A stretch of DNA of 58,354 bases from Amphibacillus indicireducens (GTDB lineage: Bacteria; Bacillota; Bacilli; Bacillales; Amphibacillaceae), in the NCBI RefSeq assembly GCF_039539605.1, contig NZ_BAABDL010000041.1:1-58354 (forward strand). The letters run 5' to 3'. Position numbers and translations under genes: made by a program. Positions 33,214-42,412 of the stretch are shown here, piece after piece. The first letter of the stretch is position 1. The number at the start of each line of letters is the position of its first letter. The notes beneath the pieces were generated by a model that saw only the letters and a list, made by a program, of their open reading frames with translations, was not told where the DNA came from and did no database searches.

Positions 33214-34224
33214 ATGAAGATTGTTATAGATGCAATGGGTGGGGATCATGCACCTCAATCGGTTGTCGAAGGAGCAATGCTCGCGGTTGAGTCACTTGAT
33301 CAAATTGAATCAATTACTTTAGTTGGTGACGAAACTAAAATTAAACCATTTTTAACAAATGATCAGAAAATATCGATTATACATACAACAGAAGTCATTA
33401 CAGGTGAGGATGAACCAGTACGTGCAGTGAGACGGAAAAAGAACGCATCGCTCGTGCTGATGGCTAAAGAAGTTAAAGAAGGTCGAGCAGATGCCTGTCT
33501 CTCAGCGGGAAATACAGGTGCTTTAATGAGCGCTGGTCTTTTTCAAGTTGGACGGATTAAAGGGATTGAACGTCCAGCACTAAGTCCAACATTACCAACA
33601 ATGGATGGTCAAGGATTCGTTTTTATGGATGTCGGAGCAAACGTTGATGCGAAACCTAAGCACCTCTTGCAATATGGGATTATGGGATCGATTTATAGTG
33701 AAAAAGTGAGAGGCATTAGTCAACCTCGAGTTGGATTATTAAATGTCGGTACAGAAGCGGGTAAAGGGAATGATTTAACGAGACAAGCATATGAATTATT
33801 AACAGATGCTCCAATCAATTTTATCGGCAATGTGGAGGCAAGAGACTTATTTGAAGGAGTCGCTGATGTCGTTGTAACGGATGGTTACAGTGGAAATATT
33901 GCTTTAAAAACGATTGAAGGAACCGCTGCAATGATGTTTGGCTTAATTAAGGAGACATTTATGTCATCACTGAAGACAAAATTGGCAGCTGCAGTTTTGA
34001 AAAAAGATCTTAAACAGTTAAAAAACAAACTCGACTATTCTGAGTATGGTGGGGCTGGGTTATTTGGCTTGGCAGCACCAGTTATTAAAGCACACGGTTC
34101 ATCAAATGGCCGAGCAATTTATAACGCAGTTAAACAGGCCTGTCATATGGTTGAAAATAAAGTTACGGATATTATTGAAATAACAGTCAAAGAATCGAGC
34201 GAAGCAAATGGAGGACAGGAATGA
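33214..34224 (+). CDS. plsX: Phosphate acyltransferase PlsX
   Basis: 336 residues from ATG 33214 with GAGGG upstream; the frame is open earlier but the family begins MKIVIDAMGGDHAP. Conserved blocks are VRRKKNASLVLMAKEVKEG-ADACLSAGNTGALM, DVGANVDAKP and VVTDGYSGNIALKT. It makes acyl-phosphate from acyl-ACP for PlsY, the first step of phospholipid synthesis. Its stop overlaps the fabD start by four bases. Confidence 0.95.
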   Translation: MKIVIDAMGGDHAPQSVVEGAMLAVESLDQIESITLVGDETKIKPFLTNDQKISIIHTTEVITGEDEPVRAVRRKKNASLVLMAKEVKEGRADACLSAGNTGALMSAGLFQVGRIKGIERPALSPTLPTMDGQGFVFMDVGANVDAKPKHLLQYGIMGSIYSEKVRGISQPRVGLLNVGTEAGKGNDLTRQAYELLTDAPINFIGNVEARDLFEGVADVVVTDGYSGNIALKTIEGTAAMMFGLIKETFMSSLKTKLAAAVLKKDLKQLKNKLDYSEYGGAGLFGLAAPVIKAHGSSNGRAIYNAVKQACHMVENKVTDIIEITVKESSEANGGQE

Positions 34225-35156
34225 AAAAATTAGCTTTTGTTTTTCCAGGCCAAGGCTCACAAAAAGTAGGCATGGGGCAGTCATTATTAGATTCAAATCC
34301 AGCCAATCAAGCTTTGTTTGATCAGGCAGACCAATTACTAGATTTTTCATTAACAAAGATGATCCAAGCAGGTCCAGAAAGTGAGTTAACGAAAACAGCT
34401 CATGCACAACCAGCACTCTTATTGATGAGCACAATGGTTTATCGTGAATTATTAAACCGTGAGATCAAACCATCTGTAGTGGCTGGACATAGTTTAGGGG
34501 AATACAGTGCGCTAGTTGCTTCGGGCGTGTTAGACTTTGAAGACGCGATTCCACTTGTTCACGAACGTGGCAAGTTAATGGAGCAAGCATACCCAGAAGG
34601 TGCTGGTGCGATGGCAGCTGTTCTTGGGTTAGATCAACAAACCATCGAACAACAGTTAGCAGATTTAGATGAAATTGTTGACCTGGCAAATATTAACTGT
34701 CCGGGTCAGATCGTTATTTCAGGTACAAAAGCAGGTATAGATCAAGCAATTCCGTTGTTAAAAAATGCTGGAGCTAAACGAGTGATTCCGCTTAATGTGA
34801 GTGGACCATTTCATTCGCGATTAATGCGAGAAGTAGCGGAAAACTTCAAAGCTGTTTTAAGTCGGGTGAGTTTTTCACAACCAACGATTCCCGTATATTC
34901 AAATGTGACAGCTAAGCAAGTTGAAAATGCAGATCAAAGTAAAGAATTACTTGTTAAACAGCTATATTCACCAGTTAGGTTCGAGGAAATTATTGAGGAT
35001 TTACTTGAGCAAAATTTAGATGCGATTGTTGAAGTTGGTAATGGTAAAGTATTAGCAGGCTTAGTGAAAAAAGTATCAAGACGTGCCCAAGTTTTTTCAG
35101 TATATGATCAAGTATCACTCGATCAATTAACTGAATGGTATCGGGAGGGTGAATAA
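34221..35156 (+). CDS. fabD: Malonyl-CoA:ACP transacylase
   Basis: 311 residues. FVFPGQGSQKVGMG opens the protein, the nucleophile motif is GHSLGEYSA, and the catalytic His lies in GPFHSRLM. It loads malonyl groups onto ACP encoded two genes downstream. It is coupled to plsX by an ATGA overlap. Confidence 0.95.
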   Translation: MKKLAFVFPGQGSQKVGMGQSLLDSNPANQALFDQADQLLDFSLTKMIQAGPESELTKTAHAQPALLLMSTMVYRELLNREIKPSVVAGHSLGEYSALVASGVLDFEDAIPLVHERGKLMEQAYPEGAGAMAAVLGLDQQTIEQQLADLDEIVDLANINCPGQIVISGTKAGIDQAIPLLKNAGAKRVIPLNVSGPFHSRLMREVAENFKAVLSRVSFSQPTIPVYSNVTAKQVENADQSKELLVKQLYSPVRFEEIIEDLLEQNLDAIVEVGNGKVLAGLVKKVSRRAQVFSVYDQVSLDQLTEWYREGE

Positions 35157-35157
35157 G

Positions 35158-35895
35158 ATGGCAAATAAAGTAGCACTAGTAACGGGTGCCTCGCGTGGAA
35201 TTGGGCGAGAAATTGCCCTGGAATTAGCGAGAAAAGGCCATGCAGTCGCGATTAATTATGCTGGTAACGAAGCAAAAGCAAATGAAGTCGCTGAGGCAGT
35301 TCGAGAACTTGGTCAAAAGGCACTCGTTGTAAAAGCTAATGTTGCAAATGAAACTGAAGTTAAAGAGATGGTTAAATTGGTCATTCAGGAGTTAGGTTCG
35401 CTTGATGTGCTCGTTAACAATGCAGGGATTACACGTGATAACTTGATGATGCGCATGAAAGAAACAGAGTTTGACCAAGTGATAGATACGAATTTAAAAG
35501 GTGTTTTCTTCTGTATGAAGACGGTGAGTCGCCAAATGATGAAACAACGCTCAGGTAAAATGATTAATCTTTCATCTGTTGTTGGTTTGAGTGGTAATCC
35601 GGGGCAAATTAATTATGTTGCTGCAAAATCTGGTGTCATTGGTATGACAAAAACAGCGGCTAAAGAGTTAGCATCGCGAAACATTACTGTTAATGCGGTT
35701 GCACCAGGTTTTATTGATACGGACATGACTGAGCAGTTAGGTGAGTCAATTAAAGCCGAATTATTTAAACTGATCCCATTGCAAAGGCTTGGAGCTGTCG
35801 AAGATGTTGCCAAGACAGTCGCCTTTTTAGCATCGGATGATGCGAGTTACATAACTGGTCAGACGATTCAAGTTGATGGTGGGATGGTTATGTAA
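35158..35895 (+). CDS. fabG: 3-oxoacyl-ACP reductase FabG
   Basis: 245 residues from ATG 35158 (GGGAGGG upstream; GTG 35149 overlaps it). Short-chain dehydrogenase motifs are present: GASRGIG cofactor loop, NNAG, the catalytic Ser in NLSSVVG and YVAAKSG (Tyr-x3-Lys). The C-terminus QVDGGMVM is typical. It reduces beta-ketoacyl-ACP with NADPH in fatty acid elongation. Confidence 0.95.
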   Translation: MANKVALVTGASRGIGREIALELARKGHAVAINYAGNEAKANEVAEAVRELGQKALVVKANVANETEVKEMVKLVIQELGSLDVLVNNAGITRDNLMMRMKETEFDQVIDTNLKGVFFCMKTVSRQMMKQRSGKMINLSSVVGLSGNPGQINYVAAKSGVIGMTKTAAKELASRNITVNAVAPGFIDTDMTEQLGESIKAELFKLIPLQRLGAVEDVAKTVAFLASDDASYITGQTIQVDGGMVM

Positions 35896-35926
35896 AAAAA
35901 TAAATCCTTTAAAGGAGGTGAAAAGA

Positions 35927-36160
35927 ATGTCAAATACATTTGAAAGAGTTAAACAAATTGTCATTGATCGACTAGACGTTGAGGAAGACAAAGTTACTTT
36001 AGACGCTTCATTTCAAGAAGATTTAGAAGCTGATTCACTTGATGTTGTTGAACTTGTTATGGAATTAGAAGATGAGTTCGATATGGAGATTGCTGATGAA
36101 GAAGCTGAAAAAATTGAAACAGTAGGCGATGCTGTTGAATACATAGACAGCCAGTCGTAA
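35927..36160 (+). CDS. acpP: Acyl carrier protein
   Basis: 77 residues, highly acidic, from ATG 35927 behind a perfect AAAGGAGGTG site. The phosphopantetheine attachment Ser lies in EADSLDVVELVMELEDEF. The very strong ribosome site fits a protein needed in large amounts. It is last in the FapR-controlled operon and is followed by a terminator. Confidence 0.96.
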   Translation: MSNTFERVKQIVIDRLDVEEDKVTLDASFQEDLEADSLDVVELVMELEDEFDMEIADEEAEKIETVGDAVEYIDSQS

Positions 36161-36171
36161 AAAATACTAAC

Positions 36172-36203
36172 AAGGTCTCGTTAATTTTTAACGAGACCTT
36201 TGC
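36172..36203 (+). terminator. Terminator after acpP
   Basis: AAGGTCTCGTTA / TAACGAGACCTT is a perfect 12-bp stem. Only three T residues follow, so some read-through into rnc is likely. Confidence 0.7.
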
Positions 36204-36228
36204 ATTATTTAAAAAGACAAGCTAAAAT
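36200..36228 (+). promoter_or_regulatory. Promoter of rnc
   Basis: TTGCAT (36200-36205) and TAAAAT (36223-36228), 17 bp apart, start within the tail of the acpP terminator. Confidence 0.6.
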
Positions 36229-36259
36229 ATATTAAAGTGAATAGGAGGTATTTTATGCA

Positions 36260-36949
36260 ATGAATTTCACTGCATTGGAAAAAGAGTTAGCGATTACATT
36301 TAAAAATCAAAACCTATTAATTCAGGCCTTTACACATTCCTCATATGTGAATGAGAATAGAAATAAAATTCATCGGGATAACGAACGTTTAGAGTTTTTA
36401 GGTGATGCGGTATTAGAATTAGGTATTTCTCAATACTTATATCGAACGTACCCGAATAAGCCTGAAGGAGAGTTAACGAAGTTGCGCGCGATGATTGTCT
36501 GCGAACCAGCCTTAGTTAAGTTTGCACTAAATCTTAATTTTGATCGATATGTATTACTAGGAAAAGGTGAGGAACGTACAGGTGGAAGAAAGCGACCCGC
36601 ATTACTAGCAGATGTCTTTGAAGCCTTTATTGGTGCATTATATTTAGATCAAGATTTTAATGCTGTTGTCGACTTTCTACATAATCACGTTTATCCAGAA
36701 ATTAAAAACGGGATTCTTCTTGATGCACTTGATTATAAGAGTCAATTACAAGAGCTGATTCAGCAAGATAAACAGAGTGAGATCAATTATGAGATTATTT
36801 CAGAGAAAGGTCCTGCACATGATCGAGAATTTGTTGCTCAAGTCAGAATAAATGATCAAGTGGTTGGGGTTGGCCATGGTCGAACTAAAAAAGAGTCTGA
36901 GCAACGTGCTGCTAAAAAAGCGTTAGACAAACATCAAACTTCAATTTAG
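36260..36949 (+). CDS. rnc: Ribonuclease III
   Basis: 229 residues. The RNase III signature NERLEFLGDAVLEL is near 41-54, and a second acidic cluster (DVFEAFIGALYLD) completes the metal site. A double-stranded RNA-binding domain fills the last 70 residues (DYKSQLQELIQ to KKALDK). It cuts rRNA precursors and structured mRNAs. The ribosome site GGAGGT is 10 bases from ATG 36260 and only five from an upstream ATG, which opens a two-codon frame (ATG CAA TGA). Confidence 0.95.
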   Translation: MNFTALEKELAITFKNQNLLIQAFTHSSYVNENRNKIHRDNERLEFLGDAVLELGISQYLYRTYPNKPEGELTKLRAMIVCEPALVKFALNLNFDRYVLLGKGEERTGGRKRPALLADVFEAFIGALYLDQDFNAVVDFLHNHVYPEIKNGILLDALDYKSQLQELIQQDKQSEINYEIISEKGPAHDREFVAQVRINDQVVGVGHGRTKKESEQRAAKKALDKHQTSI

Positions 36950-36954
36950 TTGAA

Positions 36955-36998
36955 CGTTGGCTTGTTTTTATGAAAGGATTCGTAAAAACGAGCCAACG
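36955..36998. repeat. Long hairpin after rnc
   Basis: CGTTGGCTTGTTTTTA and TAAAAACGAGCCAACG pair over 16 positions with one G-U. No T-run follows, so it is not a classic terminator on the plus strand. Confidence 0.6.
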
Positions 36999-37084
36999 GT
37001 AATATTTGACGATTGAAATCAAGCCTGAATGATCATCATTAGACGATCTTGAGTCAACAGCTGTCAAAAAACGTCCTCAAGCGA

Positions 37085-37306
37085 TTATTTGCGGATCGCT
37101 GCTAATTCTTCAACAAAAGCCTCTTTCTCAGAGATACTTATGACTGATTTGTCAGACACATAATCATACAACCACTTTAAATCATCATACTTATTAATAT
37201 TATAGTCTTCAGGATCAAGTAAACTGGTATTGGCTACATCCAGTTTCTCACCGATTTTTTCTAAAAGATAAGCTAAATTTGTTTGATTTGCTTCAGATAA
37301 GTCCAT
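37085..37306 (-). CDS. UPF0435 (DUF1128) family protein, YfkK-like
   Basis: 73 residues, acidic and helical, with the family pattern LEKIGEKLDV-N-SLL-PEDYN..YDDL..LYDYV and C-terminal EELAAIRK. It resembles B. subtilis YfkK, whose function is unknown. Minus-strand AAGGAGG gives a strong ribosome site. In B. subtilis the gene is elsewhere; here it is inserted antisense between rnc and smc, which normally adjoin. Confidence 0.85.
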   Translation of the reverse strand: MDLSEANQTNLAYLLEKIGEKLDVANTSLLDPEDYNINKYDDLKWLYDYVSDKSVISISEKEAFVEELAAIRK

Positions 37307-37417
37307 TCTTTGCCTCCTTTTTAATCTGCCCTACTATCAAAGCTCTCTTTATGATAAAATATATAGGTTGAAATAGAAAGAGATGATTGTTATTTTTAAT
37401 GAAATAGGTGAAAAAAT

Positions 37418-40400
37418 ATGTTCTTAAAAAGATTAGAATCAGTCGGGTTTAAATCATTTGCTGAACCGATTACGGTTGATTTTGTTCCAGGTGTGACTGC
37501 TGTTGTTGGTCCGAATGGAAGTGGTAAGAGTAATATTACCGATGCGATCCGTTGGGTACTAGGTGAACAATCCGCGAAATCATTGCGTGGTACTAAGATG
37601 GAAGATATCATCTTTCAAGGAAGTGATACACGTAAACCTCTTAACTTTGCCGAAGTTACCTTAATTTTAGATAATCAAGACGGTACATTACCAATTGATT
37701 ATCAGGAAGTGAGTGTTACACGACGGGTATCTCGTTCTGGAGAAAGTGATTTCTTCCTAAACAAACAATCGTGTCGTCTAAAAGACATTGTTGATTTATT
37801 TATGGATTCTGGTCTTGGGAGAGAAGCGTTCTCGATTATTGGTCAAGGGAAAATTGAGGAGATTTTAAGTTCGAAGGCAGAGGAAAGACGGACAATTTTT
37901 GAAGAAGCTGCTGGTGTCTTAAAATACAAAAACCGAAAGAAGAAGGCAGAGTATAAACTTGCTGAAACACAAGAAAATTTAAATCGAGTTGAAGATATTA
38001 TTCATGAAATCGATGGGCAATTGGAGCCATTAAAAGAACAATCATCACGAGCTAAGGAATATTTAGCGCAAAAAGACCAACTCAAAGGCGCTGAAATAAC
38101 GTTATTAAGGACAGAAATTGAGCTCTTACATAATGACTGGCAAGAGTTTTTAACGAAAATAAAGCAATTAAAAGAAACTGAGAATGATTATTCAGTTGAA
38201 ATTCAAATTGAAGCAGCTGAAGTTGAAAAAGTTCAAACGGAGATTGAACAAATTGATCAAGTTGTCGAAAGTTTACAACAAAAGCTGTTATCACTAACCG
38301 AATCATTTGAAAAATTAACAGGTGAAAAAAACGTTATTTTAGAAAGAGCGAAATATACAACTGAAAATAAAGATAAGCTCATACGTCAGCTTCATTTGAT
38401 TAAGGAACAAATCGAAGCTACTAATCAACAATTAACAGTTGAACAGGCTCAATTAACGTTAATTACAAACAATCGTCAACAGACAACTGCGAAGCTAAAA
38501 AAACTTGAGCAACGGTTAATGCATAACGAAGATGAGTTAGAACAAGAAATTGACTCATTGAAAGCAGATTACATTGAAAGTCTTAACCATCAAGCAACGA
38601 CACGTCACTCGATTAAAACAATTGAGCAACAATTGACACAGATCACTGCACAAAAAGAACGCAATCAGTCACAACAAACGACTGAGCATGATGATTATCA
38701 GCAGTTATTAGCGGTAAAAGAAAAATTAACTGATGAGAACAATAGTTTAAAACAGAAATTAACCACCATTCAAGACCAGCTTAAAGAAACAGAGTCTAAT
38801 CAACAACAAGCAACAATGACTCTGCAAGACATGAGGGATAAGCTAGAACAAGGCCAGCGGCAAATTGATCGTCTCCAATCAAGAAAAGAAATGCTTGAAG
38901 AAATGAAGCAAGATTTCCAAGGATTTTACGCTGGTGTAAAAACGGTGCTTAAAGCGAGAGAAGAAGGAGAACTCGATCAAATTCATGGTGCTGTAATCGA
39001 ATTACTTGATATTCCAGAACGTTACTTAATTGCTTTAGAAACGGCTTTAGCAACACAAGCGCAACACATCGTTGTGGGTGATGAGCAAGCTGGTCGTAAT
39101 GCGATTGAATATTTGAAACGAAAAAATAATGGTCGGGCAACTTTTTTACCACTCGATGTGATCAAACCGAAAAACATCCCCGGACATTATTTAAATAATG
39201 TATCTGCACATCCGGGATTTGTGACAGTCGCCAATCAAGCGCCTAAAACAGCTTCAGCTTATCAATTAGTCGTTGATTATTTGTTAGGTCACACGATCAT
39301 TGCTGAAAATTTAAAAGCAGCTAATGAAATTGCTCGTTTAACAGATCGACGATTCCGGATTGTCACCTTAGATGGAGATATTGTCAATCCTGGAGGATCA
39401 ATGACAGGTGGTGCGCGCAAATCAACAAACCAGAATTTTTTCACGCGTGACAAAGAACTTGAAAAGTTAACGAAAAAAGTAGCTGAATTTACTGAACGTG
39501 CGAGTCAATTTGAGTTAGAAATTGTCCAGCAATCAAAAGATGTTGATCAATTGAAACAGAATTTGATTGATTTAAATGAACAGAGAGAACAGGTTCAACA
39601 ACAGCTTCATCAAAACTTAGGAGAACAACAAGCGAATCAAATTCAACGATCACATCTTGAGAAACAATTAAAAATTGCTGAACAAGATCGTGAGCAAAGA
39701 ACCTCAGAACTCAACCGTCTTCAGTCAGAAAAACAGACAAATGAAATTCAGTTGAACGAATTGCAAAGCCAAATTGAAGCGATTCAAGCAAAAATTACTG
39801 AACTGACACAAGAACAGGCTAACTTTGAAGAAAATAAAGCATTGTTACAAGCTGAGCTTCAGACGCTACAAGTAAAAAGTGCTGAAGAAAAGAAAGAACT
39901 GTTGTACCAAACAGAAAAGGTTGAACAACAGCAAAATAAGTTAACCGAATTAGCGACTTCAATGACGGAAGTGAATCAAGAATTGACAGTCATTAAAGAA
40001 GCGGAAGCGAGTCTGGAGTTTATTACTGAGTTGGATCAAAAAATTGAGCGCAATGAAAATGATAAACAGGAAGTGACACGTGACATCCAAGTCAACCGTC
40101 AAGCACGGCTGACTCTAACGCAACAAGTATCTGAACGTGAGGCTAAACATCGTACATTACAAGCAAAAAAACAGGCGCTAACTGATCAAAGACAACAGTT
40201 AGAAGTCAAGTCAAATCGCCTTGATGTTGAGCTGGAAAATCGTTTACTGCAACTTCAAGAAGACTATCAAATTAGTTTTGAAAAAGCACAACAAGACTAC
40301 GAAAAGTCAGATGATTTGAAGTCGCTGAAGCGAAAAGTTAAACTGATAAAGCGAACGATCGATGAGTTAGGGACCGTTAACATCGGTGCGATCGATGAAT

Positions 40401-40990
40401 ATGAACGGATTTCAGAACGTTATCAGTTCTTAACGACACAGCAAGCCGACCTAGAAGATGCAAAAGAAACATTATACACCGTCATTTATGAAATGGATCA
40501 GGAAATGGAAGAACGTTTTGAAGCATCCTTTACTAAGATTAAAGCGGAATTCACCGAAGTTTTTAGTCAATTATTTGGTGGAGGACATGCAGAACTCTCA
40601 TTAACGGATCCTGACCAACTCTTAACAACAGGTGTTGAAATTAAAGCACAACCTCCAGGAAAAAAAGCACAACAACTCGCACTATTATCTGGTGGAGAGC
40701 GTGCATTAACTGCAATTGCACTATTATTTGCAATTCTTCGCGTCAGACCAGTACCATTCTGTGTTTTAGATGAGGTCGAAGCTGCTTTAGATGAAGCGAA
40801 TGTTGAGCGGTTTAGCCGCTACTTGAAGACGTATAGTCAAGATACGCAATTTATCGTCATTACCCACCGAAAAGGGACGATGGAAGGTGCAGACGTCTTA
40901 TATGGTGTCACGATGCAGGAATCTGGTGTATCTCGTTTTGTGTCTGTTAAGCTAGAAGAAACTGAACAATTATTAGAAGCGAAATTATAA
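37418..40990 (+). CDS. smc: Chromosome segregation ATPase Smc
   Basis: 1190 residues, the expected length. Walker A GPNGSGKS is at 31-38. Two long coiled coils flank the hinge (about 520-670; conserved GGSMTGGARK at its end). The C-terminal head has the signature LSGGERALTAIALLFAI and Walker B PFCVLDEVEAALDEAN. Smc forms the condensin ring with ScpA and ScpB. The coiled-coil region is unusually rich in Gln and Thr. ftsY follows after 12 bp. Confidence 0.96.
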   Translation: MFLKRLESVGFKSFAEPITVDFVPGVTAVVGPNGSGKSNITDAIRWVLGEQSAKSLRGTKMEDIIFQGSDTRKPLNFAEVTLILDNQDGTLPIDYQEVSVTRRVSRSGESDFFLNKQSCRLKDIVDLFMDSGLGREAFSIIGQGKIEEILSSKAEERRTIFEEAAGVLKYKNRKKKAEYKLAETQENLNRVEDIIHEIDGQLEPLKEQSSRAKEYLAQKDQLKGAEITLLRTEIELLHNDWQEFLTKIKQLKETENDYSVEIQIEAAEVEKVQTEIEQIDQVVESLQQKLLSLTESFEKLTGEKNVILERAKYTTENKDKLIRQLHLIKEQIEATNQQLTVEQAQLTLITNNRQQTTAKLKKLEQRLMHNEDELEQEIDSLKADYIESLNHQATTRHSIKTIEQQLTQITAQKERNQSQQTTEHDDYQQLLAVKEKLTDENNSLKQKLTTIQDQLKETESNQQQATMTLQDMRDKLEQGQRQIDRLQSRKEMLEEMKQDFQGFYAGVKTVLKAREEGELDQIHGAVIELLDIPERYLIALETALATQAQHIVVGDEQAGRNAIEYLKRKNNGRATFLPLDVIKPKNIPGHYLNNVSAHPGFVTVANQAPKTASAYQLVVDYLLGHTIIAENLKAANEIARLTDRRFRIVTLDGDIVNPGGSMTGGARKSTNQNFFTRDKELEKLTKKVAEFTERASQFELEIVQQSKDVDQLKQNLIDLNEQREQVQQQLHQNLGEQQANQIQRSHLEKQLKIAEQDREQRTSELNRLQSEKQTNEIQLNELQSQIEAIQAKITELTQEQANFEENKALLQAELQTLQVKSAEEKKELLYQTEKVEQQQNKLTELATSMTEVNQELTVIKEAEASLEFITELDQKIERNENDKQEVTRDIQVNRQARLTLTQQVSEREAKHRTLQAKKQALTDQRQQLEVKSNRLDVELENRLLQLQEDYQISFEKAQQDYEKSDDLKSLKRKVKLIKRTIDELGTVNIGAIDEYERISERYQFLTTQQADLEDAKETLYTVIYEMDQEMEERFEASFTKIKAEFTEVFSQLFGGGHAELSLTDPDQLLTTGVEIKAQPPGKKAQQLALLSGGERALTAIALLFAILRVRPVPFCVLDEVEAALDEANVERFSRYLKTYSQDTQFIVITHRKGTMEGADVLYGVTMQESGVSRFVSVKLEETEQLLEAKL

Positions 40991-41002
40991 AGGGTGAAAC
41001 AG

Positions 41003-41998
41003 ATGAGTTTTTTTAAAAAGTTAAAAGAAAAATTTTCTGCCACAAGTGAAAATAAGCAATCATCAGAAAAGTATCAATCAGGATTAGAAAAAACGAGACA
41101 ATCATTCTCGTCAAAGCTCAATGATTTGATGGCTCGGTACCGAAAAGTAGACGAGGACTTCTTTGAAGAACTAGAAGAAGTATTAATTTCAGCCGATGTT
41201 GGGGTTAACACAGTGATGGAACTCGTTGAAGAGCTAGAAATGGAAGTGAAACGTCAAAACATTAAGGAAACTGATCAGTTAAAAGAAGTGATTTCTGAAA
41301 AACTGGTTGCCATTTATATGGATGAAAACGAGTCGATTCCAACGTTAAATATCCAAGAAAATGAGTTGTCTGTGATTTTATTTGTTGGCGTTAATGGTGT
41401 TGGTAAAACAACAACAATTGGTAAGTTAGCCCATAAATTAAAACAAGAAGGAAAAAAAGTCATGTTAGTTGCTGGCGATACATTCCGTGCTGGTGCAATC
41501 GAACAGTTAGACGTTTGGGGCGAGCGTGTTGGAGTTGAAGTGATTAAACAAAGCTCTGGCAGTGATCCGGCAGCAGTTGTTTATGATGGCATTCAAGCAG
41601 CCAAATCACGTGGTGCAGATGTATTGATTTGTGATACAGCTGGACGTTTGCAAAATAAAGTGAATTTGATGAATGAATTAAGCAAAGTTAATCGAGTGAT
41701 TGAGAGAGAAATACCGGGTGCACCACATGAGGTATTGCTCGTTTTAGATGCAACTACAGGTCAAAATGCACTCAGCCAAGCAAAAGTATTTTCAGAAGCA
41801 ACAAATGTATCTGGAATTGTTTTAACAAAGCTAGATGGGACAGCCAAAGGTGGAATCGTTTTAGCGATTCGCAAAGAATTAAATATTCCAGTTAAATTAG
41901 TTGGCTTAGGTGAGCAGATGACTGATTTACAAGTCTTTGATCCTAATGCGTTTGTCTATGGCTTATTTTCAGATCTGATCGATGCAGAGGCAGACTAA
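41003..41998 (+). CDS. ftsY: Signal recognition particle receptor FtsY
   Basis: 331 residues from ATG 41003 (AAAGGGTG upstream). A short charged amphipathic N-terminus replaces the long acidic domain of enterobacteria. The NG GTPase domain shows GVNGVGKTTTIGKLA, GDTFRAGAIEQL, DTAGRLQNK, TKLDGTAKGG and GLGEQMTDLQVFD. It docks SRP-bound ribosomes at the membrane; ffh is two genes downstream. Confidence 0.95.
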   Translation: MSFFKKLKEKFSATSENKQSSEKYQSGLEKTRQSFSSKLNDLMARYRKVDEDFFEELEEVLISADVGVNTVMELVEELEMEVKRQNIKETDQLKEVISEKLVAIYMDENESIPTLNIQENELSVILFVGVNGVGKTTTIGKLAHKLKQEGKKVMLVAGDTFRAGAIEQLDVWGERVGVEVIKQSSGSDPAAVVYDGIQAAKSRGADVLICDTAGRLQNKVNLMNELSKVNRVIEREIPGAPHEVLLVLDATTGQNALSQAKVFSEATNVSGIVLTKLDGTAKGGIVLAIRKELNIPVKLVGLGEQMTDLQVFDPNAFVYGLFSDLIDAEAD

Positions 41999-42001
41999 AA
42001 C

Positions 42002-42031
42002 TTGACAAATGCTTTTGATTTCATCTACTAT
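42002..42031 (+). promoter_or_regulatory. Promoter of ylxM-ffh
   Basis: Consensus TTGACA (42002-42007) and TACTAT (42026-42031) with 18-bp spacing, 42 bp before ylxM. Confidence 0.7.
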
Positions 42032-42072
42032 GCAAAATGTGAAGGGGTTTTACTTAACGAGGGGTGTTTTAA

Positions 42073-42399
42073 ATGTTAGAGAAAACAACGCAAGTGAATT
42101 TTTTATTTGATTTTTATCAAGCATTATTAACACCTAAACAACGCGATTACATGGAACTTTATTATTTAGAGGATCATTCATTAGGTGAAATAGCTGAACA
42201 ATTTGATGTTTCAAGACAAGCGGTTTACGATAATATCCGCCGAACGGAAGCAATGTTAAAGAGTTATGAAGAGAAGCTTAAATTATATGAAAAATTTGTT
42301 GAACGACAAGACATGCTCAGTCAATTAACTGAGCATGTCCACAATCACGAACAAACGAAGACACTACAGATGATCAATAGAATTAAAGAATTAGATTAG
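42073..42399 (+). CDS. ylxM: UPF0122 family helix-turn-helix protein YlxM
   Basis: 108 residues. The central region resembles sigma factor region 4: LTPKQRDYMELYYLEDHSLGEIAEQFDVSRQAVYDNIRRTE. YlxM homologues are encoded with ffh and bind SRP components in streptococci. The C-terminal part codes over a perfect 12-bp inverted repeat. It is 13 bp upstream of ffh. Confidence 0.92.
   Translation: MLEKTTQVNFLFDFYQALLTPKQRDYMELYYLEDHSLGEIAEQFDVSRQAVYDNIRRTEAMLKSYEEKLKLYEKFVERQDMLSQLTEHVHNHEQTKTLQMINRIKELD
42310..42339 (+). repeat. Perfect intragenic inverted repeat in ylxM
   Basis: GACATGCTCAGT (42310-42321) and ACTGAGCATGTC (42328-42339) form a 12-bp perfect stem with a 6-nt loop, about 75 bp before the ffh start. 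No T-run follows. Confidence 0.8.
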
Positions 42400-42412
42400 G
42401 AGGTACCCCTTA

